In this document: in pieces, positions 25,219 through 37,737 of the stretch | Position numbering within the stretch: position 1 is the stretch's first letter | How the letters are laid out: each line of letters opens with the position of its first letter | Assembly (NCBI GenBank): GCA_022606135.1 | Contig: JABYQN010000002.1 | Location: 3,596,001-3,660,000, forward strand | Length of the DNA stretch: 64,000 nucleotides | Source of the DNA: Fomes fomentarius | Taxonomy: Eukaryota > Basidiomycota > Agaricomycetes > Polyporales > Polyporaceae | Direction: 5' to 3' | Position numbers and translations under genes: made by a program | Notes under the pieces: generated by a model | The model's database searches: none | Seen by the model: only the letters and a program-made list of their open reading frames with translations | What the model was told of the DNA's origin: nothing

Positions 25219-26543
25219 TCATGAGTCTCTATGTCTATCATCGTCCTTCTGTGTCAAGAACCGCCCAACACCCTAGTGCTGTGTCAATGCATGCGATCGG
25301 AAGAACACAGGAATCACCACGTACCTCGAAACAAGCAATCATCATGCCACACGCTGGTGCGATTTTGGTTATGCGTGGCACGATACCTGCATATAGCGCC
25401 GCGACACCTTCATTGCGCAGAATCTCGGCCGTCAGCATGAGCGTTGACGTCGTCCGAGTCGTCGTAGACATGAGGAGCGCTTGTCTGCGCGTCTTGAGCA
25501 CATCAAACGGTGAGGTAATGAGTGCCGCAGTGGTTCCACTGATAGCACCACTGGCAAACGCGACTCCGGCACCCTCGTATCCAAGTTTGCCTAACCTGCG
25601 CTTGCAAGCCTCGTAGCTCGCCCAGTAAAGTCCGCTGAATGGTACGTCGCGCCAAAGCGTGGGACCGAGGCCACGCCAGAGGAAGTGCCAGCCCTTTGTT
25701 TGAGCCAGACTGCGGATAGAGACCAGTACAGAGCGGAGAGTATGTGGATGGTCAGGCGAGGGTGGTGTTGACTGTAAATTTGTCCGGACGAGTTCCAAGG
25801 GAGACATGAGCGACGTGATAGATGTTCGTGCGAGGATACCGGCACATAGTGGGACGATGGGAGTGGGTAGTAATGGGGGGAGGGTTACGTTCAAAAGGTG
25901 GTCGTAGGTGAGCATATAGCATGTTGCCGATGGTACGCCAATGAGCCTGAACGATAGGAGAAGCAACTAAGTGAGTGTACGGCAAAGTGACCCAGGAATG
26001 GATGGACTCACAATGACGTCCCTGCGCCTTTCCACAGCCCAGCAATACCCTCAGCTCTCCAAACGTGCTTCACAGCGTCGAAGAAGCCGTTCACTCTCTC
26101 TGTCTTGTAAACCCCGTGGTCCCAAATGCACACTACTTCTCCCTCCACGGTGCTCACAAGTGAGGACATATTCCGGACGCATGATGATGGCGCTGCCTGA
26201 CAGCACGTATTTGGCGGCGGGTTCGGAAAGAGCAACCTAGGACGCGGTGGTGGTTGTGTTTGCAAACGCGTTTTGACAACATCAAAAGGGGTCACTACAT
26301 GAGAATAGTCAGCACTTGCAAACGCATTCCAGCCCCACCTTTAAACGTACTTGTCAATGCTGTGACCGTCGAACCAGTCGCGGCGGCAACAAGTTTCGCA
26401 TGGAATGGCTCCATGCTTGCCTGAGGTACCGAAGCAAGAGGAGTAGACGAAGCCTGAGGACACTGGAAAAGCTTTGGGAACGAGTCAAAGCCTGGGCGAC
26501 TCGCACGGCCGTCGAGTGGGTCGGCGCCGAATAGATGCGTCAT
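25219..26543 (-). CDS. MTM1: Mitochondrial carrier, MTM1/SLC25A39-like
   Basis: Read from ATG 26543 (MTHLFGADPLDG) to TGA 25219. Three mitochondrial-carrier repeats are seen. Repeat 1 has VTPFDVVKTRLQTQ; repeat 2 has MSPLELVRTNLQS with LWRGLGPTLWRDVPFSGLYW; repeat 3 has TSPFDVLKTRRQALL with GIVPRITKIAPACGMMIACFE. The long loop with Cys residues after repeat-1 helix 1 (NPPPNTCCQAAPSSC) is typical of the Mtm1/SLC25A39/40 branch. That branch imports glutathione into mitochondria and affects manganese and iron-sulfur handling. The last exon was placed by frame: GVGRFLTQKDDD. Subfamily assignment is likely, carrier identity certain. Confidence 0.88.
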
Positions 26544-26961
26544 ATACAAGTCTCCGGCTTATCAGATAATCTTCACTTCACGGAACATCTAGGCGCCCAT
26601 GGTCATCAACCTGCGCATCTTCAGGCCTGGTTCAAGCTAGCTTCAAATCTCGCTGATCACCATGAACTCAGAGTATAGTCTTAGTTGGATTATGGATAGC
26701 GACGGCAGGTTAAGTACAACCAGTCTAGAATAAAAACGTGCAGTGACAACCCATGATGTGGAGGATGATAAAGGTAGGGGATAGTAAGGAGCGAACAGTT
26801 GATACGAACACAGAGTTGCGAATTGAGTGTGCGAGAGATACAGTAGAAGGAGCGTGCGCATGGAGGGAGCCGAAGTGGCCGGAGCATGGGAGCGGTGATA
26901 ATGACAGGATCGGTGTTAGTGGCAGGGGTCAGATGGCGGAATGCTGAGTTGTATGTCACAA
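26544..26961. other. Intergenic: carrier promoter and RhoGEF 3' UTR
   Basis: About 420 bp, AT-richer than neighbouring coding regions. It holds the promoter of the carrier gene and the 3' UTR of the RhoGEF gene. No gene or repeat is recognised. Confidence 0.4.
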
Positions 26962-29900
26962 TTAGGCCTTGGATGCGGGAATGTGGATATTGATAGCTGT
27001 TGGAATGGTAGTGAGAGGGATGTTGTATCGACAACGCGAGAGATGCGCACCTCGGAACCACGTCAAGGCGTCGGACGTTGACGGGGCATCGAAATAAAGA
27101 ATTGCCTTATTGTCAACCAGACGAAGAGCTGTCATCGTGATTCGTAAATACGAGCTTATGCATTCCTGCGAGCTACTCACTGTTACCATGCACAATACTT
27201 GCTGGTTGCGGCAGCGTTTGCATCCGGAGCACAGCCCAGAGATCAACGCTAGAATTCGGGTCCTGCCCTTCTGAAGGGTCCCTGCAAAGCACCAGCAGAT
27301 CGTTGCACAAGATGCCGATCAGGGACCTAGGAGTCAATTCTGGCGACAAGCATTCGACCTCGACAGACGAAGCGTCCCCTTGAGCGTCGATGACCTCAAA
27401 TGCTACGGTCGCTTTCCGGACCACCCGCGTGAGCTGCAGAGGGCCGTCCATGATGAGACGCCTGCACGTCGATTGTGAGTATGTATATCTCCATGCGACT
27501 CACGAATGATAGACCTACCGATGCGGCTGCACGAGCGGGCTGGGGAACTTCCCGCGAATCTTCGACTGCCACAGCACAAGGCGACGACGAGACTCGGACT
27601 CACGCTTGCCCTCGTTCATATTGGTGGCGAGGGAGGCAATCTCGGTCAACGCCCGATCAATCGGGTCGTCCATGTACTCGTACATCGGCGGACTGCTGCG
27701 GACGAGTTCCTCGAGCTGCCACACCATGTGAGCGAAAGACCAACATTGATGTAACGAGATGTGGCACTGACCAACAGACGATAACGAGGAATGCGCTGCA
27801 CAGGAAGGAGCAGATAACCTTCCAAGTTCAGCTGTGAGTGCCTGGGATTCATCCTGCACCGCTTGAGATACTGCTTGATCCGCTTCCGCTGGCTCGACGT
27901 GAGGTTGACACTCGAAGCCGGCGGTGCGCCATCCGGATGGGCGGCGTTGCCCATACCGGCAGCCATTGTCAAGCCGAGGCCCACCACCTGTGAAGTGCTG
28001 GAGGACGGCGACATCGCCTGACCGGGCGACGTGGCGGGCTTGTCAGATACCCACATCTTGATGCGCTGCACGGAGTTATCAAAGTTGCTGAAAGAGAAGA
28101 TCAGGAACGTGCATATCTCTGGAGGCCGCATGCACTCACTTGATGTAGGTAGAGTACATCTTCATGAATGCCGCATGAGAGACAAACGAGTTAGCCACGT
28201 CTCGAGCTACGTCCAAAGACAACTGTCCGTCATCATTCGGGTTCGGTACCAAGATAGGAGCGGCCGCCCTTTCCAGCGCTGGCAGGAAGCTCCGTTGGTG
28301 GAAAACGAACAAGGCCTCCAGCCCACCGAACACGATCTTGCGCTCCTGTAATGGGACTACGGTATCCTTGCTCTGGCCGACGCCACTGAGCACGGTCACA
28401 GTGGCGTTAGCAGGCTTGATGTAGATGTCCACAAGCTCCTGCAGGCCCTTGACATATGTCCGCTCAGTCCTGTCAGGATGGAATGCTCAGTAACCCATCT
28501 CGGGAAGCCGAAACATATAAGAGAAGAGAACGCACTCTACAATCTCACGTATAACCCTTGCCCGCTTCGCCTTGTCATCCTTGCACTTCCGCTCCTCCGC
28601 TCCTCCGGACCCGTTGCTGTCTGTGGTCGCTGTGGTCGCTACGCTGTTCGTCTGCGTCGTGCTGCCGATCCGGCCTTCGGTACTCCGCAAGTTGACCGAC
28701 TCGGGACGTGATGAAGACGAGCCTCCAGATGCGATGGACGCCAAGGAAGGTTCCGATGGGATACGGCCGTTGTCGACCATCGTTGGACGACGTGATCGTG
28801 TAGGAGGCGTTTCAGGAGGACCGCCATACATCGACATCGTCTGCGACTGGGACTGGCTAAGATCATGCATGTCGCGGAGATAGGCCAAGACAGAGCGCAG
28901 AGCGCGGGTGCGAGCTTCTCTAGCTCGTTCCTCCTCGCGGCGCTGGATCTCGTCGTACGACTCCACGAGGACAGGGCTAGGCGCAGATTGGACAGATTCT
29001 TCAGTCTCTTCGCTACTATTCGTAGCGGTAATCCCCAGTACAAATTGTGAAGCATTGGGGATAGGTATGGGAGACATGTCGATGGGGAGGAAGCTTCTAC
29101 GCTTCGCAGCGCGAGAGGTAGCTCCGGCGGGGGCCGGGGCGAGAAGGTTGTTTGGTGAGGTGATGGGCGCCAGCTTCGAGGCTTCGTTAGTAGCCTTCTT
29201 CAACTGGTCAAGGGGAGATATCTTGAGGAGGTCGCTCGAGGTCTTGCGGGACAGGCTGGGCGGCACCGGTGCATGATCCAATTGGTCTTGATGAAGCAGA
29301 GTACCAGTGGTAGAGATGCGCACGTCGATGGCGGGGGTCGACACGACAGACTTGGTGAGTGGGGTGCGAGCGCCTGTAGGGAGTGGATGGGGTCGCGCCT
29401 GTGATCCGTGCACCGAAATCCGAGAACCTGTAGGCTGATCGGGACGCATCTTGCCCATAGACATTTTCTTCAGGAAACCCCATCGACTACTTTTGTCATC
29501 CTTCGGCCGCGGTCGCGGAGGTAAAGCATGATCCATGGCGTAAGCTCCTTCCTGCGGGAAGACGACCTTGTTGGTCGGAAGCGGCGGAACCGGTTCGACA
29601 TCCTCTTCCTCGGTCGGACTGTCCCAGATGCTGCTATCAACCGTCCGTCGCGATCGGCTACTTGAGGTGGGTGACATGGCGCCCGACGCGACCCCAAGAC
29701 TAGCGAACCTCCGAGGCATAGACTGACCGTCCTGGGCGGAGCTGCCCATGTTGAGCAGATTAGAGCTCGACGCAGAAGTAACGTACTCCGTAAGAGCGGC
29801 CCGCTGAGGAGATGACGACGCTGATGTGGAAGGTGCCCTGAGTTGGTTGCCGTAAGTCCTACGCAACTCGCCAGCGCTCTTCATCCTCCGAACTTCCCTG

Positions 29901-32155
29901 TCAAGATCGGGCGTGGCTCTGGGGGAGTTTGAGGGCCCTGCTTCACTGAACATAGACTGCGGCCCGTTGCTGGTAGTGCGGCTTTTGTCGTAATAAGCGC
30001 GATTAGGGGTAGTCCTAGTGCGAGACAGGCCAGGGGAAGGAAGTTGATTGCCCGACGGTGGATTAGGCGCCGTGATAGACCTTGCAAGGTGCGGAGCGCG
30101 AGGAGAAGTGACCGTAACGTCCTCATCTTCGCGGCTATGCCGATCCGCGGAAGGTCCGGATTCTTCAGTATCCTCCGCATCCGTGTAGGTGGTGAATGTG
30201 CTCCGAACGCTCGCGGATGGGAGGGGGAACATCGGTGTGGAAGGCGGGACACCGGGTGACAGCGGTCCACGGGTAAGGAGGGGTTCCATTAGAGCTTTCC
30301 AGGGCCCTTGGAACGGATTGCCATCCACGAGCACTGTCTCCAGGGCTGGCAGAACGCAGAGCCAACTTGGCAGCGAGTGCATCTTATTCCTCCGGATGCT
30401 TAGCGTGTGAAGCTTGTCGAGGGATGCTAGATTGGCAGGGAGGGTGCTGATCCCGGTGGAATCAACGATGAGAACGCGAAGATTTGTCAGGGTGGCAAGG
30501 AAGGTGGGGAGAGCACGAAGAGGATTTGAAGCGATATTAAGCTCCTCAAGGTTGGCACAAGCAGCCAATGTCGGCGGGAGCGCGGAAAGGAAGTTCACAG
30601 ATATGTCTAGGGCGAGCAAAGAGTCACTGATCTGAGGCAAAGTGTTCGCGAGGAAAGACGGCACGGAATTTGGAGTAGGGGACGACCCAATGAGTAGGTG
30701 GGTGGTCCCTGACATTCACCGCAGCGAAGTCAGATTACGGTTTAGAGAGCGCACAGAACGGACGAGACGCACCTGGAGCAACATGCAACCGCACAATGGG
30801 GGTCTCATCCCCCCTAATAATGACACCGCGTCCTTCCTCCGCAATAACGGCCGCGCTGGTAGGCTCCTCGATCTCATCTTCTTCGTCATCAACACCGTCG
30901 AAAGAAGGATCCTCGTCTGTCTCCTCATCGCCACTCAAGCCTGCTTCGTCGCGTTCGTCAGGGCGCTGCCAGGCGAGGTCGAAGCTGGGAGAGCCCCGTA
31001 GTGGTGGCACGGCTCTCTCGTGTACTGACTCCGTCTTGCTGTGCGCGAGTGAGGAGGAGCGAGAGCGTATGCCGTTCGGGTAGTACTCTGACCAGCGCGT
31101 CTGATCGACAAGCGTCCTACCTTGCGTAGTTGCGGTTGCACCCGGCTCCTTCGAAAGGAGTTGAACAACCTCGTCCGTTGTGATGCCTACTCCCACACCT
31201 TTGCCCGGTTCGTCATCTCCGAGGGCGACATGCACATGGCCGTAGTCACCTGACTTGGCTGATCCCGTGTAGGCAGACGACCGCGTAGATGCAGAGGGGG
31301 AGTCCGCGGCAGAGAGAGCGGGGGTATTGGTGCCTACATGCCACCGCGAAGGTCTCCGGTACGGATATGGATCTGGGAATTGGTTGGGATCGGGAAGAGC
31401 GGTGATGGAAGTGGACCGTTGAGAGGAAGAATGGGAGTAACCGGAGTCAGATAGTGCACCCTCGCCCTCCTCCTCGTTACTGCTGGTGAACGCGGTGTAT
31501 CCGAGGGCGGAAAGGGATTGAGAGTTGATAACGGGTGGAGGCGTAAGCATGGTTGGAGGAGAACCAACTACATAAGCACTTGAGGGGGAGACGCCAGGCG
31601 ATGAGGGGTCGTAGTCCGAGTTCCAATCGTCCTGAGCAACAGACACTCTTGACGGGGTTGGTGCGCGCGGTCTTGCAAGCATGGCGGCCTTTCCAGGAGA
31701 GAAGGGAGAAGGCGGGGAGAGGGCCGAGAAGTGGTAATATTCGAGTTCTGGTAGGGAGCCAGGGTATCAGTTGCCGTGAGGAGTAAAGAGCGAGGAAGGG
31801 AAAGCGGAGGGAGGAAAGACCGTAGGGCCGTGCAGGAGGAAAGGGGAGGGGAGGACAGCTTGGAGGGAAGAGGTAAGAAGGAATGGTGGTGGTAGACAGA
31901 CTGGCCCTCTGCGGTTACCGTGACGGGCCAGCTTCTCTGGGCGCAAATTACCGGGGGAGCCCCATAACGGGCGAGGGACCATCATCCACAGCGTTCAGAC
32001 TCACCAGATCTCCTCTTCGTCCGCTTCTCCTCGTCGTCCGCCCAAAGCCCCAGTACAGGGCTGTCGATGTCCACGTCGTCTGTTTCGCGCAGACGCGCCC
32101 CTGGGCGAGACGTGTATGACAGATAGAGCTCATCTTCGTTTTCTGGGCCGTGCAT
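26962..32155 (-). CDS. Leucine-rich-repeat RhoGEF (LRR-DH-PH)
   Basis: A gene of over 5 kb encoding about 1,480 residues, read from ATG 32155 (MHGPENEDELYLSY) to TAA 26962. Exons 32155-32005, 31747-30773 and 30708-28536 join in frame and smaller exons follow. The first 375 residues are disordered. Leucine-rich repeats come next (LLALDISVNFLSALPPTLAACANLEELNIAS-type units near 30390-30640). After a 500-residue disordered spacer comes the DH domain: AREIVETERTYVKGLQELVD-type start, QLNLEGYLLLPVQRIPRYRLLLEELV (the conserved DH CR3). A PH domain with RRLIMDGPLQLTR and IGILCNDLLVLC ends the protein. The DH domain should activate a Rho-family GTPase at the plasma membrane. The first exon depends on a 257-nt intron, longer than usual here. 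Confidence 0.82.
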
Positions 32156-34328
32156 TCGGCGAAGACTGGCTGACTGAAGGCGAGTCCGACGCAGAGGTCG
32201 TGATAGACGTCTAGAACGATGTACAGGAAGAAAGAGACGGCGTGAAGACGGGTCGCAGCAGGCTTCAAACGCAAAGATGCCGTCGCTAACAGTTACCACA
32301 ACCGCTTCAACATGAGGCTCCCATGCCAGGATATTCCTCGCCGAGATCAGCCATCACAACGCCCCGCCCCGTTCGCCCATGATTGTATCATCCTATCACG
32401 CAAGTACAGCCCCGCCCCTCCATAATTGAACTCCCCACTATGTACTGATCTCCCACTCCACTGCGAACGTCTATGTACAGTAGCCCTCAGGCCACTATAT
32501 CTACGCGAAGGGACATGCGCCTGTCCAGGCTGCCGCGACCGACAACTACCTCATGGATTAGGGCATGCATCACATCTCATTACGATAGCGGCTCGTGGCC
32601 TTCTGTCCACCAAACAGTTAGAATGCTTCTCAGAACCCAGACTCTCTCATTCTTCCGACAACCTCTCGTGCCTCGAATGTCGCAAGGAAGTTGGAACATA
32701 GTCTTAGGAAGCCGTCCGTGGGTATCGCGCTCGCTCGCACCTTCCGCCCAACGTCCATTCCTGCGCGCAGCGCCGCAGAATCAATTGTAGGGGGCTGCGA
32801 CCGGTCTTGGCCGCCCCCTCGAATTGGCCGACCATCGGTGGCGCGCGTGCGGTATCCCCGCCAGGGCGCGCTCGAGAAATGTCGATTGCCCGCCCGAAGC
32901 TTATACAAACATGACACATGAGAGGATACATCTTACGAGTACGTTGCTCGCAGTATCAGGCGGGCCATCATGATAATCATGTCTATGGCATGCGAAAGAA
33001 GGAGCGTCCAATGGCGACTGCAGGCTTCATACATCTGATCAGTTACAACTCCCACTGTGCGCGGGACAGTGCGTCACTGCACATTCTGAGACACATGCAT
33101 TCGGTCTGCATCAGCAACGTCGACGAGCGTCGACGGCGGGAATGCGCATGCGCAGTGCACGTTGGTACCGCATGAAGAATGAGCCCTAATGAAATACCTA
33201 ATGAATATCAGGAACAGCCGGTGGTCATACATGGGCCGTAATAACGTTGTATTACAACAAAGCGTTCCAGCGTGCTCCGAATGCAGGGCTCGCCAACGCG
33301 CAGCGCCCCCGCAGAAGCCAGGGAGTGGACTAAGCGTTCGAAGGCGTTCGAAGGTGAACTTTGGCAATGGTTTCGACAAAGCGTCCGAGTCCGAGTCCGA
33401 CGTCCGCGATCTGATTGCAGAGCGGCGCAGCCCCGTAGTCACGCACTGACAGATGGATCATGGCGGGCGTAGAAGCACCCCACGGCACGAACCTATTCAA
33501 GCCGGACACATCGCACGTCCTGATAACTGTCCGTAAATCATGCTCCCTCATATATGCCGTCGACCGCACGTCTATAGTCTATCACTCCTTGGAAGGCACC
33601 CCATTTCCGGGCCCGCTGGCAAGCGAGGAATGCACAGACCGCGCCTGACTGCGCGCGCACACCGTTGCGGAGCTGGTGGCGTCGGCGCGAACATTCTTCC
33701 AGATGTTTGAGGGACCAACTTACATGCTCGGTGGCGTTGGCGTACGGGTTTGGCTGACCAGCTGCGCCGTGCAAATAGCATTCGGATAACAATCTGGTAC
33801 TTAGCTGTAGAAGGCAGCGCTCGGAATTGAAACAAATTTGAAACAGTTTAACAGGACGACCGCACAACTGCCGGTAAGCTTGTGATTGGTCACCCACAGA
33901 AGCTTGTTGAGCGCATACGCGACCCATCGTGGCTGTTGGACTTCAGAAGCTGCAGTGCTGTGGGTCCCAATGTACGACAGTATTAGGCCGCGGCGAGCCT
34001 TCGGAATCGTATCATTCATCGGCAGACTGGATGGTGCAATATTATGCAATGTCGCTTGAGACGTATTGCACAGAACCACATGGGAACGGCGTACGTACGC
34101 GCGCCTCTGCAACAACCTCAAACCTACCAGCCAATGAACCATTCTGCAAGGGGCAGACCATCCGTCCCATATATAATGATAGATTCTAGTACTATACTGG
34201 CACATTAAGCGATATGGCATGCACAAAGGGGTGGGTGCATCGCGTCGTCATCGTCAGCCTGATTGGCTCAAGAGCATTATAACAATCCGGAAAAGATTAC
34301 AACAAAATCATCGTCGACAGAGGACGTT
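32156..34328. other. 2.2 kb region without recognisable gene
   Basis: No ORF here shows a conserved motif, and none splices into a longer frame. The right half (33.0-34.3 kb) is AT-richer with scattered short inverted sequences. It contains the RhoGEF promoter on the left and the permease 3' flank on the right. It may be old, decayed mobile or gene sequence, but I could not identify a source. Confidence 0.4.
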
Positions 34329-36611
34329 TTACATCTGCACATGGTGGTGAGCTCTCAGCGCAGGAGCGAAAGAATCAGTAAAGTACTCACCAGCCAGCCC
34401 CAGAAGCGCTCGACCCAGTTCCGCGGAGGAGGCTCGTCGTAGCACTCCGCCTCGACCTCCTTCAGGCCCGAAATGAAGTCCATATCTTCGGGCTTCACGA
34501 GCGGCGTGCGGAAGTATAGCTTCGCCCCGATGTACAGAAGCGGGAACAGCGCGAATGGAATGTAGTTCGTGACGAACGTCTCCGTGCTCCAGTTGCCCTT
34601 GAGGAAGACAGCCCAGCCTGAGAACTAGATGCCCGTTCCAATGAGCCAAAATCAGGAAACGGTGACTCGACCGTTGAACTTACGAAGCAGATGAGGAACG
34701 ACATGATCATCGCGTACCACGCGGCAAAAGGTTGCAGACGGTTGTAGTACGGCAGCGTTGTGCGATCGAAGCCCTGCAGCTTGAAGCCCTTGTAGAACCG
34801 GATGTAGGTGACGCAGATACCGAACCAGGTCATCAGACCAGCGATGGAGGTCACTGTCGGAGAGGAGACAGGTCAGCCAGGCACATTATGCACGTGTCAA
34901 GATGGATATGAATACGCACTGTTGACGAACCAGCCGAACACACGTCCAGCGCCGCTGGAGATGGCCATGTACGCGAGCGCGGCGAAGAGTGTGCAGAAGA
35001 TTAGGGAGGGCAGTGGGAGACCGCTCTTCGTGACTTTGGTGAAAATCTTCGGCGCATTGCCGGCGAGGGCGAGACCGTACAGCGCACGCGAACTTGTGTA
35101 TAAATCACTGGAGGCTGCAGACCATGCCGAGGTCAAGAGCGCCGCGTTGATGACCTATCGGCCGAGATGAACAGGAAACGTTAGGGCGAGGGGAGATGAA
35201 CAGCTTACCGATGGGAGGCCAGAGATACCAGCGCGCTTGATGGCGATAACGAAGGGTGACTTGGCGGCATCCGATGTGGTGAGATGGAGGCCGGGGTCGT
35301 TCGAGGGCACGAGGAGGCCGATCACGGTAACACCGCTGATGTAAAAGAGTAGGATACGGATGTAGACACGCTTGATCGCCTTCGGCAAGTTGCGACGAGG
35401 GTTCTTGGCCTCACCGGCAGCAATCTGCACAGATTAGAGTGAGTGCCAAATGTTCAAGACGAACTGTGGAGAGGAAAACGTACAGCAACGATCTCAGTAC
35501 CGATGAATGAGAACGCGGATTGCGTTAGCACAGCAACCCAGCCGAGGAAGCGTCCCTTATCTCCCGTGATTCCGTTATACTCGACAAATGGTCCCGGGTT
35601 CTTCCAGTAGCGGAAACCAATGCGGTCGTGGTTGGGCCCGCCGCCGAGGTCAAGCACGATACCAAGGATGATCAGACCGACGATGGTGATGACCTTGATC
35701 GACCTGTCAGGATGATAGTCAGGCTTCGGAGATATGACACCAGTTGGACATAAACAACTTACGCGAAAACGAATTCGCACTCGCCGTATACACCAGCACC
35801 AAACAGGTTGATAATAACCACGACGACGAGACACATGGAGATCCAGACTGCGTTGTTCACGGACTGGTTCCAGAAGTTGATCAGCACGGCTGCAGCACTC
35901 AATTCCGCAGGCAAAATGATCGTCCAGTTGTACCCTGAGAGCAATCATGAGCTTCAAATGAGCCCCAAAGGGACAGTTTTGCAGCTACGCACAGTAATTC
36001 CATCCCTGCAATTTACGCCACGTTAACCAGATTACGATGTGGAATGGGGAACGGTGCTTACCATGGTGAAAGAGAATGCAGAGTCAACATACCGTTCCGC
36101 GAGCCTGATGTGACCTCCAGGCAGAGGAAGATATGCGATCATCTCTCCGAGCGAGATCTGCGCAAGCGGGTCAGCAAGGACGCACCGTGATCGCAAATTA
36201 TCATAACTCACCATGACGCTGTAGCAAACCGAGCCGACGACCATATAACCGAGCAAGAGACCGATGGGACCACCAGCAGCCAATGCTGTTGCCGAACCCA
36301 AGAACAGACCAGTACCGATCACACCTACGTGGTCGCGAGGGTTGATTTACAAGGTCTACTGAGACAAAGTCGCGTACGTACCACCGATACTACATACAAC
36401 CGAACGCCCCGGTCAGCCAGTGCCGGACCCTCGTACGTGAGAGTGTGGGAGCGCACCTGATCATGGCGATATGCCTGTTCTTGAGCTGGCGCTTCAATGC
36501 GCCCTCCGGTGGGACTCCCGTATGCGAGTCAGAGTCATAGTCGAGAGGCTTCTCCACGATGGCCTCGCTCACAAAGTGTGAGTCGACGCCCTGCTTGTCC
36601 TCGACGCCCAT
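34329..36611 (-). CDS. Amino-acid permease (APC superfamily, fungal YAT type)
   Basis: Read from ATG 36611 (MGVEDKQGVDSHFV) to TAA 34329 in about eight exons, roughly 560 residues with twelve membrane helices. Diagnostic blocks: LKNRHIAMISIGGVIGTGLFLGSA-type helix 1, the GEMIAYLPLPGGHIRLAERYV segment, WNYWYNWTIILPAELSAAAVLI, SAFSFIGTEIVAIAAGEA, NPRRNLPKAIKRVYIRILLFY, and SAWSAASSDLYTSSRALYGLA. The cytosolic tail ends in EDMDFISGL and the usual W-rich end NWVERFWGWL. Such permeases import amino acids across the plasma membrane by proton symport; substrate range is not predictable here. The last intron leaves a final exon of only one codon plus stop. Reading through it instead adds about twelve residues. 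Confidence 0.9.
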
Positions 36612-37737
36612 GGCGATGAAATTGCGGTGGCAAAAGACGGAGCGGTAGGAGAGAAAGGCAGGAGCAGAGGCCCTCGAAGTAAAGAAGGGGGGATAATCTT
36701 CTTATCTCCAATGGCAGTTGTATTAAATATTGCCAGTGGGTTGGACATGTGGTGCCCCTCTCTTGGGCCGTTGACGCAGGCGCTCGCCGGTACCCTCTTG
36801 GGTGGCGATACACTGCCTCAACGTTTTTGCCATCCGCGTCGCATGCGGTCTCCCTCCCCTGTCCAGCTGCCTATTCCGTTGTGCCCGAAACGTGGCAAAC
36901 CTCAAAAAGGCCCGTGAGCTGAATACCGTGTTCGAAATCCTGGCGGTGAGTTTGCGAGGAGAGTGAGGAAAAGTGCACGGCGAACAAGCGTCTATCGAGA
37001 TATCAGTTGTGGTGACGGTACCAAAGAAGGTTAGCAGGTGCGGGGTAAGATCACAGAACTGCATCTGGTGGCGCTTGGGTAAGCGAACATCTCGAGTGAT
37101 GTTTGATTACAGCCGCGGTTATTGACAGAAAAAACCCAGCTATACCCAGGCTGAACAAGCCAACCATCACCATTAAGTACCAACTACCATCTCTCCGACG
37201 TGTGCCCAGGACGAGAGGCCCTGAGGGTGAGAGAGGAACCGTGTGCTTGGTTCAATCAACCTTCGGCGTCCAGTGTCCTGTCGTTGATTCGTTTCCGGGT
37301 TTGGCTTGGCGGGCGTGCTTCTTCCGCTCACCGCTCGCGCTCCGAAACTCACGGCTATGCACCACGTAATTGCAACTTGAGCTTGAACATGAAAGCAGAC
37401 GTGGCTTTCGCTGCTTGAAAGCACCAGGACGCTTGGCCGATTTGTGCATACTATCGGTAGGTTGGAGTTGTCAGATAAAAAAAGACTGGTCAAGAACCTA
37501 CACACACTGTTATGGCCAAGTCTTCCCTTATCGCGAGTTTTTTTCACGAGCCATTCTGGATTAGCACCACCGCCAGGCACAAAGGCCGTTTGCTGTTCAC
37601 GGCTCGAGAATCTCTGAGAAGCATCAGTTTCAAGGAACTGCTCTCCACCCGCGATGATTACGACCAAAGGTTCGGCATCCGGTTTGATGCAAGAGCCGCG
37701 GTAGATAAGTACATCGTCCCAGATTCAGAATCCAGAA
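36612..37737. other. 1.1 kb intergenic region
   Basis: This contains the permease promoter (36.6-37.1 kb) and the 3' flank of the kinase-like gene. Short ORFs on both strands show no motif or splice continuity. No repeat is evident. Confidence 0.4.

Noticed and set aside
31767..31985. 72-codon minus-strand ORF between RhoGEF exons
   Set aside because: It lies inside the inferred 257-nt intron, is Pro/Leu-rich from the pyrimidine tract, and does not join in phase with either exon.
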